A stretch of DNA of 64,000 bases from Takakia lepidozioides (taxonomy: Eukaryota > Streptophyta > Takakiopsida > Takakiales > Takakiaceae), in the NCBI GenBank assembly GCA_030704615.1, contig CM060731.1:46748001-46812000 (forward strand), written 5' to 3'. This document shows, one piece after another, positions 49,720 through 61,960 of this stretch (position 1 is the first letter of the stretch; every line of letters starts with the position of its first letter). The notes beneath the pieces were generated by a model. That model saw only the letters and a program-made list of their open reading frames with translations. It searched no databases and had not been told where the DNA came from. A program made the translations under genes and the position numbers.

Positions 49720-50475
49720 CCTCCAGTCTGCCAGTCGGCTGCCCAGCAGTCTGCCAGTCCGCCAGTCCGGTGCTGGCCAGTCCCCTGCCATCCAGTCCGC
49801 TGACGACGCAGGATTGCCACCGTCCATTCCCATAACCCATCCGAGCCCTCCATTTTTAGGGCTGCGAAAATGGCAATGATCTTCCCACCAAATCCCGGCC
49901 GCTCTCTTTTGACGGCTGTTTGTTGTCCGATGTTGCGGTATGCGTTTCCATGCACGCGACTGTTCCTCTTTTGCGCGCGATGTTCATGATGATGATGAAG
50001 CGTGTGCTTGAACATGAGAGGACTGTCTCGGCACTACAGCCACCATCGTGCATATGCTTCCACTGTTTTTGCCTTCTTGTTGTGCTTTCGGGAACCTTCG
50101 TTTTATGGTTTGGTTCTATGTCATAAATATGGAAAATGCAGACATTTGTCGTCGATAACGTCCTCTGCTTGTGATCCGTCATGATACGTTTAGCCTATCG
50201 CGTGCATAACAGTCAGTTTGGAGGCGGTCTGCTGGAAGTCCGTTTGTTGGGATATCAGTCTGTTGCACTTGTGAATTTGTCAGTCTGTTGTGTCGGAAGT
50301 CTGTTGCACTAAGTCTGTTTGACTTATTATTTTCCCTCTGGTCAGTCTTTTGGCTTGTTCTCCCGCCAGTCTGGCGAAACGTCCGTCTGCTGGACAGTTC
50401 TCCTCTATGGATATCAGTCTGTTGGACTGTACATGCATCAGTCTGTTGTGCCGCGAGTCTGTTCGCAATGGGTGT
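49720..50475 (+). repeat. Degenerate CAGTCYGYTG minisatellite, left blocks
   Basis: Repeated words CAGTCTGCCAGTCCG, CAGTCCGCTG (49,725-49,805), then CAGTCTGTTG, AGTCTGTTGCACT, GTCCGTCTGCTGGA (50,215-50,475), spaced irregularly by 5-25 bases. Between the blocks lies 400 bp with no feature. This lies upstream of the + strand gene at 50,941 and may be its 5' intron or leader. Confidence 0.65.
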
Positions 50476-51904
50476 GTTCAACTTTCCTGTTCTCCCCTTA
50501 CTCTCTTTTGTCTTCATTCCGCTGGCAGGGAAGTGCCTCCAATATGAAGCCGCTTCGGATAGTTGGCGCCTGTGAAATCGCGCCACGTTGGCAGTGCCAT
50601 GCCCACTTTCCCCCTTCTACTTCTACTTTCTCCATTCTCTTCGCGCCTGTTTCTTCGCACTGTTTTGCACTGTTTTGTTTTCCTCTTTGCGTTTCCATCA
50701 CCGTAACGAAAGACGACCGTTCTTCCCCAGGTGTGGAGAGTCGCGGTGAGCCGCGAAGCGTCGCAAACACGCTCGCCTTCGTAACAACTCGAAGTTCATC
50801 GGCTCGGTGAGGTTCTCACTTGCTACGGTGTTTCCATTCCATTCTGTGTCATCTTCTTGCTTAGGGTGAGTCTTTTCATAGGACTTCTATCTGTCGCTCT
50901 GTCGCTCATTGTCCTTGACCCTTCGTTTCATTCTGCAGCAATGGAGGATGCTTGTGAAAAGGGTGGAGCGGACTGGTTGGATTTTGTGCACCAAACCAGA
51001 CTGAAGAAGGAGCGAAGGTACTGGTACTCACCAGACGAGTTTGATCATAAAATAATAGTGGAAGCATTTGTAGACTCCGCGCCCGGAAGCCCAAAAACTC
51101 GAATTGGCAGAAGGACAAGCTCTTCTGTCCTTTCTGTGAAGAGGTAATCAAGGACAAATCCAACTAAATCGGCATTGTGTTGACACGGGTTGCAAGGAGA
51201 CTATTGCAATGATTCCACGGGATTTCAAGCCTTGGCCGATACTGAAAGAAATGTCGATTGTCAAAGAGGCCACAATGCGCTTGCGCGGATCAGTGCTTGA
51301 CCCCCACACTTTGGAATTAGACAAAGTGCGCGCACGGTATGGCGTCCATTGTGGTGGCCCGTCAATGGAGGATTTGCAAGTGCAGGGAACGCCTGACGCT
51401 CCCAGAAAACGTAAACTGAGTGATGGGGCCCAAAAAAATGAGAGGCAAAAAAAGGAGAAGGCTGCAAGGTCTGCTCGCGAGGCAAGGGCAAAATCCACGC
51501 AACAGACTGAACCCCGTCCCGGCGGCAGACCCACACCATCAGTACTGATACTGAAAGTGAATATACTCAGGGCCTGGAAGGGGTAACAAGTCCAGTGGAC
51601 ATTGACTTGTCTGACCAGACTCGACAGCAGACTCACTCAAATATCGCGACCCATGCCATCGGTTTAGGGTCAAAACCAAAAACTCAACAGAGCACTGAAG
51701 GGCCAGTCTGCCCTGGCACATTGCGCCTCATTGACTTTGGGCTTTTCCCACCAGAGTGCCCACCAATTGGGGATCCAGACTTCTTCCGTTATTTCTACAG
51801 AGTTGCCCAGTCAGGTCTGCTACGCACATTCATCCGACAAGCGGAACAGAACTGATTGAACAACTTTGAAGATGAGATGATGATGATGAAGTAGAGAGGA
51901 GGTA

Positions 51905-52165
51905 ATGGTCAGTCTGACCGCCCAGTCTGTTCTCTGTGCTGTTTGAGTCCATCATCGGGGTCACGTTGCCTATTCAGTCCGCTGCGTTCTCTCCTCAGTC
52001 CGTTGGCTCACTCCGCTCGTCAGTTAGTCTGTTTTATATCGCTGCATTACTTACTGAGTCCGTTTGTCAGTCCGCTAGTCCAGTCCACTGGTATAGTCTA
52101 CTAGTTGCCTCCACCCTACCTACGCACGTTACAGTCTGCCGGTCTGTGAGTCCAGTCCGCTGCAT
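51905..52165 (+). repeat. CAGTCYGYTG minisatellite forming an intron
   Basis: CAGTCTGACCG, CAGTCTGTT, CAGTCCGCTG, CAGTCCGTTGG, AGTCCGTTTGTCAGTCCGC and similar words fill the interval between a GT at about 51,901 and the acceptor before 52,169. Orientation is sense to the host gene. Confidence 0.65.
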
Positions 52166-52426
52166 GAGGTGAATATAGAGTCCACGTCCATGTTCCTGAC
52201 GTCGAAGTTCTCTGCCGTGTACCAGGATGAACGTGTTTCTATTCGTAGGGCCATTCAGGCTTGGCGGATACCTAACAATGATTCTCCTTTACAAGCGACT
52301 GCAGTGCGTGCGGAAGTGGACCGCGTGCGAGAGTACATATTATTGAAGTATCTTGGGTCATCTGCTGCTATAGCGGCATTACATATTCAAAGACGCGTCG
52401 GGGGGAATGCGTCTGGGACAGCCGAG

Positions 52427-52640
52427 TCTGCCATCCAGCAGACTCCCATTCAGCAGACCGTCATCCAGCAGACTCCTGTTCAGCAGCCTGTCATCCAGCA
52501 GACTCCAACGGAGCAGACTCCCAACAAACAGCCTGTCATCCTGCAGACTCCTCTCCAGGAGCCCATCATGCAGCCCATGCCAATGGGAAGTCCTGTCATC
52601 CAACAGACTGCAGACCAGCAGACTGACCAGCAGACTGCCT
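52427..52640 (-). repeat. Same minisatellite read antisense, as coding Gln-Gln-Thr repeats (1)
   Basis: Plus-strand CCAGCAGACTCC.. units (the complement of AGTCTGCTGG) encode repeats such as IQQTPIQQTVIQQTP in an open frame. A further block is at 53,565-54,110. Confidence 0.75.
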
Positions 52641-53564
52641 TTCTCTCACATAGCACAACGTTTTTTGCAGTTTGGCGATCGCCATCACCAGTAATTCGAC
52701 CCGGAGTTGAAGACCTCACATTTCCCCGGCTTAGGGTGGGAGAAATTAATCCCCATTTGGATTGGCATAATGAGCTCCACCGGATTGTTGCGGACCGCCG
52801 GTGGTCATTTGTACCCTTTCATTATTCCATGGAGTTTTCTATTGAGGAAGCCAACCATGTTCTAGAAGCCGCCTCTGCTGTTGTCATTGAAGCCACAAAG
52901 CGACCAAATTGCGTCGCCTCTACTTGTGCAGCTGATTCTCATGGATGACCCACGGCCTGAAGACCTCAGACATATGCCTATGGCACATCCAACCTTTGGG
53001 GTGCGAAGAAAGCACTTGTTCGGATTGACTGAGGAGGACTTTGAGCGCATGGCAGCTTCCTTCCTACAACACAAATGGATGCAATTTGGCAATTTCCGCT
53101 CATACAACAAGTTGATGAAGGATCTGCATAGTTTGAGGATGAACTTACTCCATGGAACAGACCATTCACAGAAGTTTGTGGTGATGACGCATTGCACTGG
53201 TTTGCATTGGTGATGGAGGAGCGAGCAGAGTATCGACATTGTTTTGCAGAATCCCAATGTCTTCAAAGTCCTGTGGTGTGGGATCCCAACTGAAGACCGC
53301 ATCGGCGCCATTGCTCATCTCGATGGAGCATGCTTGTGCCGGCAAATCAAGGACATTGGCCTCGTCGGAAATCTCTTGGAAGGTAAAATGTTATGGGCAA
53401 CTTTCGTGTTTCAGCTCAATTTTTTTTGCCAACTTTTTACAAGTTCACATTTGCATAAACATGTGTTGCAGGACGAGTTGATCTGGAGACAAGCAAGTGC
53501 AGGCTGCTTTCGATTCTTTTGCCAGAGGTGCAAGGGACCTTGTCCTGGCTTTACAAGGAGTTCG

Positions 53565-54110
53565 GGAGACTGTCCAGCAGACTGGCCACAAGAATGTCGA
53601 ACAACATATTCCCCACGAAAGATGTGGGCAGACTGCCCAAGTGCTGGAGACCGAGCATGTGCACCAGACCGTCCGGGGTAATAGGCCGGATCACTCCCAG
53701 CAGACTGCCCCGCACACACATACTCAGTATGTGCAAACAGTACTGAGCGGGGCAGCGCACTTTGCAGACTGCAGCAGACCGAGAACCGACCGGAGAACAG
53801 ACCGGCCAACAGACTGCCCCTCAGCCGACTGTGCAGCAGACCAGCGAACATGGCCACCAGACTGCCCCTTAGCAAACTGTACAGCAGACGACGAATCCAG
53901 CCAGCAGATTGCCCGTGAGCAGACCGGCAGGCAGCGACGAATCCAGCCAGCAGATTGCCCCTCAGCAGACCGTGCAGCAGACCGACGAATCCAGCCAGCA
54001 GATTGCCCTCAGCAGACTGTGCAGCACACTGGCGAACCACTCAGCAGATGGCCGAGCAGACTATCCAGGAGACTAACAGCCAGTCTGTTCCCTGGATTAT
54101 GCAACAGACT
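53565..54110 (-). repeat. Same minisatellite read antisense, Gln-Gln-Thr repeats (2)
   Basis: CAGCAGACTG, CAGCAGATTGCCC, CAGCAGACCG units recur about twenty times. Short higher-order copies occur, such as CGAATCCAGCCAGCAGATTG, repeated three times between 53,892 and 54,004. Confidence 0.75.
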
Positions 54111-55569
54111 CGGATGCACTGGCCTCACCGGGACCCTGTGGACGAATTTCTGTTGAGTTCCCAACAACATTTTTGGATATGCCAGTATGAGTGTTTTGAC
54201 CGAGTCCATTTTTCCCCCAGGCACATTCACTGACGACGTCATCAGGTCACCGGTAAAGCATTCTTATCCAGCTCCCCGTGGCCCTTGTCTCTTTTCGAGG
54301 CATTGCAGACTTATATTGTCTTCTTCGTGACATCTACACCTGAAACCTAGCGAATTTTCGAGTATAATGTGCTGCAGGTGCAGGTGCAGACACCCTCTTG
54401 CTGGTTCTCCGCAAAACCCTAGGCCGGGTTTTCCAGGCCTCCATGAAATGTCGTCTCCTTTTCAGAGACATGTTGTTGTTGTCGTTCAGAGGAAAAGCCT
54501 CCGCTGCCCGCAAGGTGTGCAACATACCAGCGCACTTTTCGTCAGGATATCAACGAGCTGCCCTCTGCACATATGAAGAGCAGATCGGGCATGTGCCTCC
54601 AAGTATTTGTCATCACCTACAATGCGAAGTATGTCCGCGAATTCTTGTTCCAATGAGGATGAGTGAGACCTCCAGAGGTGCCTCGTCGTAGGGGAAGTCG
54701 TCCGGAGGATGTCTTTCCATGAATGTGGATTCGTCGTTGCCGCCGGCGCCATTGCCCAAGAGCAAGTTAGGTAATAATCCTCCATGAATGGTTCCCAGCG
54801 TCGTGCCACAAGCGCGCACAAGGAGGCCATCCTGCAGGTCAGGGTGAAGCATCTTCAGGACACGGACCTGATGCTTGCATAAGTTTCCCTTCATTGCCCA
54901 TGGGCACGTGCAACAACCCCAATCGCAATCAGGATTGTAAACAATGTATGTTGTGCCGAGATGGTTGCTGCTGAGAACGTAGGCTGGTTCACCAGGACCC
55001 AAGGGAAGAGTAACACTCTCAGCAGGAATGTCTCGTGCCGAAAGTATAGAACTGGATATGTACTTTTCGTGTTTGTCATTTCTTATGAACCCGTGGGTCT
55101 TCAAATGGATTGCGTACCAATAGTGTGTTAGCACACGGCCAGTGAGTTCCCATATAAGCCAGTCCACTCTACGACCACTCATCTTGTCTTTCCCCATGGC
55201 AAGTCTTGCCTTCAGATTTCTATGGTATGCCTCAATGCTTGCGTTTGTGTCTTGGCTCGCATGAGGGACATGGCGGGCTGCTGTACACCACATTGCTATT
55301 TTGGGCTTCCAGTACTGTTCGATATAGTCAAGAAATTCATGTCCTTTCGGGTATTTTGACCTCATACGACGGATTCTCTTTGCAACCCACTGAAGCGCTC
55401 TTTTCTCGTTGCGTGGTCCCCCTCTACAGTACATGAGGTCTCCCATATCCTTCAACAAGTTTACAGCGGTCACCGGATCCTTTGTTTTCTTGCATGATTG
55501 CTTCACCCATGCCTTGCGGACATGCCAAAGGCAGAAGAAAATGAGTACTCCTTCAAAAACAATTCTGCA

Positions 55570-55738
55570 CAACACACATGGTACACATTAGAGTCTTGGG
55601 ATCGGACTGCAATGGTGGACTGCCGGAGTGGACTGTAACAGCAACCTGTATCAGCGGGCAGAGCCACTGGACTTGCCCAGTGGACAGTACAATGCCATGA
55701 CGTTGATGTGCTGGAATAACCCCATTGGACTACCCAGT
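55570..55738 (-). repeat. GGACT/AGTCC minisatellite, left half of transposase intron
   Basis: Units such as GTGGACTGCCGGAGTGGACT, CCACTGGACTTGCCCAGTGGA recur up to the chromovirus insertion point. Continues at 62,681 on the other side of the element. Confidence 0.7.
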
Positions 55739-55743
55739 GGACT
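55739..55743. repeat. Target-site duplication, left (GGACT)
   Basis: GGACT flanks the left LTR and is repeated at 62,676-62,680. Five bases is the usual size for Ty3/gypsy. The surrounding array is itself rich in GGACT, so a chance match is possible. Confidence 0.75.
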
Positions 55744-56464
55744 TGTCGCACACCTCACTTCGGTAAACTCCCCTTCAAGTCATAGTTAACCGCTTTGATG
55801 CGCGCGCCTGACTCCCAACCTGGCCGCCGGGCCAACTTGGAGTTTCGGCTACTCACCGGGACATAACGGTCCCCGTTCGCTTCCTCTAAAACCCTCCACC
55901 TATTTGGGACTAGGAGAATTCCCTTTGGTAGATGGCAGTCCGAAACAGCTCCCCACTCTTTGGTCGCTTTCCGGCTCGCACGATTACTCACTAGTTTTTG
56001 GTCACCAACGGGCTTGCACCGTTCTCGGGGTTACTACTCCCTATATATACTTCTGTAGCTGTCCGCGGGGGTTTCATAACCAGCCATGCCATTTTATGGC
56101 GAACCACCACGAAAACCCTCGACTCCCGGTGGTGAGTCGCGGTGAGTCTTGGCCCACTCACCGCGGCCCCAATGGACCGTGATGAGTCCCAAGACTCCCC
56201 ACGACTCCCACCTCGAGGTCTCCACCCCATGGTTAGTCCTATGCCCCCACTAAGTCCCACTAAGCTACCACCACCCCTTGTGGAGCCACCTCCACCGCAA
56301 CCCGGTGTGCGGGGCTCCACCTAGTGAGCGCCTCCGCCTCCTTGAGTGCCTTGGGCACTCAAGGGTGCTTCAGCCCCCCATACCTATCGCCGCCGCTGCC
56401 CCCACCACAGGGGCAGCCCCTCATGTGTCCCGACCCCCTGCCCTCAAGGCAAAGGGCCGCGACA
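55744..56464 (-). mobile_element. 3' LTR of the chromovirus (721 bp)
   Basis: It starts TGTCGCACACC and ends GGGCCGCGACA, with TG..CA ends and a perfect 6-bp terminal inverted repeat (TGTCGC/GCGACA). It is about 98-99% identical to the right copy apart from small indels. A TATATATA motif lies at about 56,041-56,049. The element reads on the minus strand, so this is its 3' LTR. Confidence 0.93.
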
Positions 56465-56476
56465 CACACCCCTACC
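56465..56476 (-). other. Probable polypurine tract
   Basis: On the minus strand GGTAGGGGTGTG directly precedes the 3' LTR. It is G-rich but not pure purine, so a weak call. Confidence 0.45.
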
Positions 56477-57366
56477 AACAGGGAGTCGATGTCCTCATCG
56501 ACTTGTCCATTTTGTAGAAACGAACATCCAAGTTGTGGCGTCCCACATCAAGGAGTTTGTTTCCGTACCATGGCGTCCCATGGCAAAGAACCAAACCCCA
56601 CACTTGACTCCACTCTCCACTAGCTAGTTCGGCCGACTTCCTCCAAGTCCCGGCCAAGGGTGGAGCCTCTCCAGCTCCTCCCAGTGCACTCTTCTTGGCC
56701 TACTTCAAGGCCAAGGAACGATCCTCCCCGAGGATCGAATCGCCTTACTGCAACAACATTGCTTGCGATCGCTCATGATGCCGCTTTTGGCATCACCTTG
56801 AGCAAGGGTTCACCTGGAACCCTCTTTGACTAGGAAGATAACCTTGAACCAACCGCGCGCCCAATCACTACAATTGGGTCCGCCTTGGAATGCTGGCCTG
56901 AGGTACGGGAACACGCCGAAGCCGCACTACGACTTCGTCCCGAGGCTACACGATTATAGTACGTGAACGGAAGCACGTAGCTTCCGCGTTAGCCCGCACT
57001 ACAAGGCAACCCCCTCGGTAGCGCAGTTATAGTACGCGCACGCGCCAGGTGCGCACTAGCACTTGAACTCCCAAATAAGGCGCAAGTTTCCTTGCCCCTT
57101 GGATGGGAGTCACCCGATTTCGGCACTGCGCAAACACACGATTAACCAATTTACCTCTCCACTTTTGTAAGCTAGCATGCATTCTACACACTAGCCAACA
57201 CACCATGCATCACCATTCCAAACACAATAGGACGCACAATATTTGGAACCCATTTCCTTTATAACAAATTTTTGTACAATACAAGTTTTTGCAATCGGAT
57301 TCCTGAGCTAGCTAAACCGGGCTAAGCATGCATTTCCTCCCCCACGCTCCAAGGTTGATGTCCCCA
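56477..57366. other. Chromovirus 3' untranslated part
   Basis: Non-coding sequence between the end of the pol frame and the 3' LTR. Contains GTAGCGCAGTTATAGTACGCG and GCTACACGATTATAGTACGTG, a loose internal repeat near 56,945-57,030. No gene seen. Confidence 0.5.
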
Positions 57367-60056
57367 TCAACGTTTCTTCCGCTTTTGAGGTCGCCCTTCG
57401 AACGCTGCAACTGCCTCGGATGCGTTTCCCATTTCTGAGGCACGCACCCAAGATGCCTCCACAAGATGATAGCCCTTCCATTTGACGAGATACTCCGTTT
57501 CTCGGTTCTTGAACCTCCTCGACTTAAGTATTGCCTCCACCTCGTACTCGGGTTCATTTTCATGATCCAACAGCATAGGTGGCGGACGCAACACTTGCTG
57601 CCGATTCGGACGTGCTTCATCTTTGAAGTAAGGCTTCAAAAGGGAGACATGGAATACTGGGTGCACCTTGCTGTTTGCCGGCAGCTCCAATTCATACACA
57701 TCCTCATTCATAACCTCCGAATGCGAAAGGGACCCGCATACGGAGGTACGAACTTCGGACTCACTTCCGGAGGTAGTCGAAAATTCTTGATGTTCAACCA
57801 GACCTCTGTGCCTGCCTCAAACTTCACTTCCCTCCGCTTCCGATTCGCCTGCCTTTCATACCGTTTCCTAGCTTTGGCAATGTTGTACTTTGCGAGCTTC
57901 AACAAACGCTCGTTCTTCCAGTACCGCCGCTACTGCCGGTTCCTCAACGTCCTGGGCGGCCCAACTTGTCGGCACCAAGGTGCTTTTCCATAGACCAACA
58001 CAAAAGGGGAAACTCCCGTCGCGGAGTGTTCTGTGTTATTATAACAGAACTCTGCCGCGTCTAAGTGTTCCATCCAGTCTGATTGTCTGCCGACACGTAA
58101 TTCCGCAAGAATTGCTTCACTACGGAATTCACTCTTTCCGTTTGGCCGTCCGTCGTAGGTCGGAAGGCGGTGCTCATCTTCAGCCTCGTCCCCATCTTCT
58201 TCCAAAGTGCTCTCCAAAATTTACTCGTAAACTTTGGGTCGCGGTCCGAGACAATATCCTTCGGGACTCCATGATGCTTTAAGACGTGGGCGAAGTAAAG
58301 TCGCCCTGTCTCCTGCGCCGTTGCCGTCTCCTTGGTGGGGATGAAATGGGCCATTTTACTGAACCTATCTACCACCACCATGATTGCATCGAATCCTTTT
58401 GACAGCGGCATAGCAGTCATGAAATCCATCGAGACGCTTTCCCAAGTCCCCTCTGGAATCGGCAAGGGTTGTAACAGCCCCGCTTGCTTTTTATACTCGC
58501 TCCGGTTTTGTTGGCATGTGGTGCATGTCTTACATACTCCTCTGCCTCCTCCCTCAGTTTGGGCCAGAAATACTCTTTCTTCAAGAGTGCCGCAGTGCGC
58601 TTGGCTCCACCGTGGCCCGCAAGCGGGCTATCATGGCATTCTCTCAAGAGACTATCCCTGATCCCTCCCTTTGGCACATAGAGACGTTTTTGCTTATACC
58701 GGAGCAGTCCGTTTTGCAAGTGGAACTGCGATTTAACCCCCATTCTCAAGTTCTGCATCACGCACTTTGCCAGCTCATCCTTCCGGCAAGCCTTCCGGAT
58801 CTTCCTTTGGAGCGCCGTCTCGCCCTTGTACACCAACAAGAGCTGCTGCTTTCTACTTAAAGCATCGGCCACCACATTGTCCCGTCCCGGTTTGTACTGG
58901 ATATCCACGTCGAACACTGCCAAAGTATCTTGCCACCTAAGTTGTTTTGGGGACAACTTGGGCTGCGTGGCAAAATACTTCACCGTGACATTGTCCGTGA
59001 ACACCTTCACTGGGTTGGAACCAACATAGTGGCGCCAGAGTTCAAGGCAATGCACCACCGCCTTCATCTCTTTTTCGTGCGTCGGCCACCGTCGCTCCAC
59101 TTCATTCAGTTTCTTACTTTCGTAAGCCACTGGACGTCCATCTTGCATAAGTACACCCCCAATTGCGAAGTCCGATGCATCTGTATGAATCTCAAACGGA
59201 CGATCGAACTCCGGGATTTTTAAGACTGGAGCTTCCGTCATCCGCTGCTTCAATTCAGCAAAAGCTTGGCCACAAAATGTGTTCCATACCCAGACTTTGG
59301 ATTTACACAGAAGGTCCGACAGCGGCCCCGCGATCTTGGCGAAATTTCTCACATACTTCCGGTAATAGGAGGCGAGTCCTAGGAAGGATCGCACTCCCGG
59401 ACCGAAGTCGGAGGCTCCCAGTCCAAGATCGCCCTCACCTTTCTGTCATCCATTTTGATCCCATCCTGTGTATCACGTGCCCCAAGAACTCCACTTTTGT
59501 GACCCCGAATTCGCACTTTGAAGCTTTGGCATACAGCTTCCCTTCTCGCAATTTTTGGAACACCCTTTTGAGGTGCTCCAGGTGCTCCTCCTTTGTTTTC
59601 GAGTACACCAAGATGTCGTCGATACACGATCACAAAGTCATCCAACCACTCCTGGAAAAGGCTGTTCATCAGCGTGCTAAATGTCGCTGGTGCATTGGTG
59701 AGCCCAAAAGGCATCACCAAGAACTCATATGAACCATACCTTGTCCTGCACGCGGTCTTCTCCTCATCTCCTTCCGCCACCCGAATTTGGTGATAGCCGG
59801 AGCGCAAGTCGATCCGGCTGAAATACTTCGCTCCTGCCAACCGATCGAAGAGGTCGTCGATCCTTGGCAAAGGGTACCGGTTTTTGATAGTCACCTTATT
59901 CAGAGCCCTGTAATCGACACACATCCGCAGCGTCCCATCCTTCTTGTCTGCAAATAGCACCGGGGCTCCGTAAGGTGACTTACTCGGCCGGATGTACCCC
60001 TTTGACATTAGATCTTTGAGCTGAGTCTTCAGCTCGACCAACTCTTTGTGGCTCAA
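57367..60056 (-). pseudogene. pol: Chromovirus pol: reverse transcriptase, RNase H, integrase, chromodomain (frameshifted)
   Basis: Read on the minus strand. RT (60,056-59,379) has [30 protein letters not shown] and [15 protein letters not shown]; the YxDD active-site stretch near 59,615-59,630 is hit by a 2-base loss. RNase H (to about 58,850) has FEIHTDASDFAIGG and YKPGRDNVVADALSRK. The integrase zinc domain is shifted near 58,520. The core at 58,465-57,930 has SMDFMTAMPLSKG, VDRFSKMAHFIP, DRDPKFTSKFW and PTTDGQTERVN. The C-terminal part carries VHPVFHVSLLKPY and a chromodomain (PEYEVEAILKSRR...YLVKWKGY, about 57,560-57,430). The chromodomain places it in the chromovirus branch of Ty3/gypsy. 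At least three frame breaks leave it without a working polyprotein. Confidence 0.93.
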
Positions 60057-60156
60057 CCGTAGGGCGCCTTGGCAGGCGGTTCCGATCCCGTATCACCTCA
60101 ATTTGTGGTCAACTCCTCTTCGCGCGGTGGCAAGCCGCTTGGTAAATCCTCCGGCA

Positions 60157-60720
60157 TCACATCCTGGTATTTCTCCAAAATCCCCTTGATCCAATCTGGG
60201 CTCGCTCCCCATCGCCTTCTCCTTTCACTTCTCTAATGTAAAGCAAAAACTGGACTCGTGTGTCTCCTCCACGGCCCACTCCTTTGCTGATAGGTTTTCG
60301 CCCTCCCACGGATTTGGGCGTTTCCGACACTCGTAAAACCTCGCCACCATTCCCACATGGCAGCGTGACTACTCTCTTGCGGCCATCTATGACCGCTCCG
60401 GATTTGCTCAAAAAGGTCATTCCCAAAATGAGATCCACTCCATCGATCTCGCAGATAGTGAAAGTTCTCACGTCCCTCCCAACTCCCCAGTTGAAGAGGA
60501 ACATCAAACGCCAACCTTGTCGCCAACTGAGGTTCTCCTTTGGCAGAGCGCACCTCAATAGAGGCCCCCACGTCACTTGTCGGGAGTCCCAACTTTCGCG
60601 CCGCCGCCGGCGTCATGAAGGAGTGCGACGCTCCTGTGTCCACCAACAACGACACGTTAGTTCCGGATATTATCCCATCCACGAACAATAACTGACTCCC
60701 TTTACGCAGGCGCCAGTTTC
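60157..60720 (-). pseudogene. Chromovirus aspartic protease, frameshifted
   Basis: Minus-strand SLLVDTGASHSFMTP gives the DTGA active site (about 60,614-60,640). It is followed in a second frame by VDLILGMTFLSKSGAVIDG, the ILGM flap/second motif. The two parts are one base out of frame near 60,480. Sits between the gag zinc knuckle and RT as expected. Confidence 0.85.
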
Positions 60721-60730
60721 CTGATACAAC

Positions 60731-61906
60731 TCACAAGAAATAGTTGCCTACCTTGCAAGTCCTGGCGACTACCGCTTCCACCAAACGACTGATGGTATCT
60801 TCCGACAGCTCCGTGGTCGCCCGAGTCATGTTCAATTGCCGGGGCTTCGTGCACTTCTTGGCCATGTGCCCGGGCTCCCGCAATTGAAAACACACTCCAT
60901 CAAAGGTCGCCTTCTGTCCGCCATAAGTCGCTCCACCCGCTTTTCCTTTCGAAGCACGGGTGCCGCCTTGACGTGTGAAGGACCTCCCTTCGATTTCCAC
61001 GTGCCATTTTCGCCGCGTGGCCTATCCCACTTCTTTTCCGGTCGGAGGAGTCACCTTCCCGCCGGCTTCTTCTTGTGGTTCAGCTCCGTACGGCCTTGTC
61101 TCTCACCCTAGGGACATCCGAGAAACATTCAGCTCTCTCAATTGCCTCGTTCAAAGTCTTGGGTGGCTTCTCCTCCAACTTCCGCCTAGCCCATGGGGCC
61201 AGTCCCGCCACAAAGTTGAAGACCATTTCTGGTTCTGCCATGTCCGCGACTTCGAGCAACAGCACATTGAAAGCCTGGACATACCCCGAATGTCATCTGT
61301 TTGCTTCAAATTCCTCATCTTGTCCCGGGCAAGCCAGGATGCGTTGAGGGGCACAAACTGTCTCTTCATCAATTCCTTGAACTCACTCCAGTTCAAGGTT
61401 TCCGGGCTTGGGCCTCGGTCGTGAAGGCGTTTCTGCCACCATTGTTGAGCATAGCCCCTCAAATAGGTGGGAGCCACTTCCACCCGATCCTCGTCACTCA
61501 ACTTGGCCGCCCGGAAGTACTGCTCTAGCTCCAGGAGCCAGGTGTTGAGTGCCTTCCGGTTTCGAACGCCCTCAAAGGTGCCGGGTTCCTTAGGCTTCAC
61601 CTTAAACTTTGCCTTAGTGGAAGTGGCAGCCGCCTTCAACACGTCTTTCAACGCCCCGCCAAACTGCGCCAACAACCCTTCCCAAAAGGCTGCCGGCATG
61701 GGAGGCATCTCTTGGTTTGTCGGAGCTCTCAAGGATTCCTCGGGCTCCGACTCCTCGGATTCCTCCCGCTCTTGAGCGGCCTCGTTTTCGGAAACATTCA
61801 TCGCTTCCTCAAACGGCCGCCTCGGTGACACGTCGCCCCCATCGGGCTCACCGGGATCATCATCTTTTGGGCCGTTCCGCTTTCGCTTCGGCTTGCCCGA
61901 CCCCAT
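60731..61906 (-). pseudogene. gag: Chromovirus gag (capsid and zinc knuckle), frameshifted
   Basis: The ATG at 61,906 opens a basic/acidic N-terminus, then the capsid (YFRAAKLSDEDRVEVAPTYL, WSEFKELMKRQFVP). The frame breaks near 61,275 and continues with FNFVAGLAPWARRKLEEKPP. The zinc knuckle at 60,892-60,851 reads CFQLREPGHMAKKC. The second Cys of the CxxC pair is replaced by Leu, which should weaken RNA binding. Confidence 0.85.
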
Positions 61907-61946
61907 GATGAGGCCATCCCAAGGACGATCGCGTACTGAACTCTAA

Positions 61947-61958
61947 GCTCTGATACCA
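61947..61958 (-). other. Primer binding site, initiator tRNA-Met type
   Basis: On the minus strand TGGTATCAGAGC lies two bases after the end of the 5' LTR. It is the common plant LTR-element PBS complementary to the 3' end of tRNA-iMet. Confidence 0.92.
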
Positions 61959-61960
61959 AG

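Larger units (their letters stand above)
50941..54233 (+). pseudogene. Second gene of the transposon block, unknown function, frameshifted
   Basis: A leading ATG at 50,941 (after TCTGCAG) opens MEDACEKGGADWLDFVHQTR. Continuing through frame changes, a zinc cluster follows (CPFCEE near 51,130, then H-C and C near 51,165-51,185), resembling a BED-like finger. A basic region (RKRKLSDGAQKNERQKKEK) and an acidic/Gln region come next. An intron-like minisatellite (51,900-52,168) ends at an acceptor. Then comes a 260-codon frame with a Gln-Gln-Thr repeat (52,427-52,640), a region around DDPRPEDL and KHLFGLTEEDFERMAASFLQ, then LQNPNVFKVLWCGIPTED to a donor near 53,381, and a second Gln-Gln-Thr block (53,565-54,110). 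At least three frame breaks occur (near 51,165, 51,535, 52,917). The zinc finger suggests DNA binding. No known family was recognised for the rest. Confidence 0.5.

Noticed and set aside
57466-57993. 175-codon plus-strand frame
   Set aside because: Shadow of the chromovirus integrase C-terminus and chromodomain on the minus strand.
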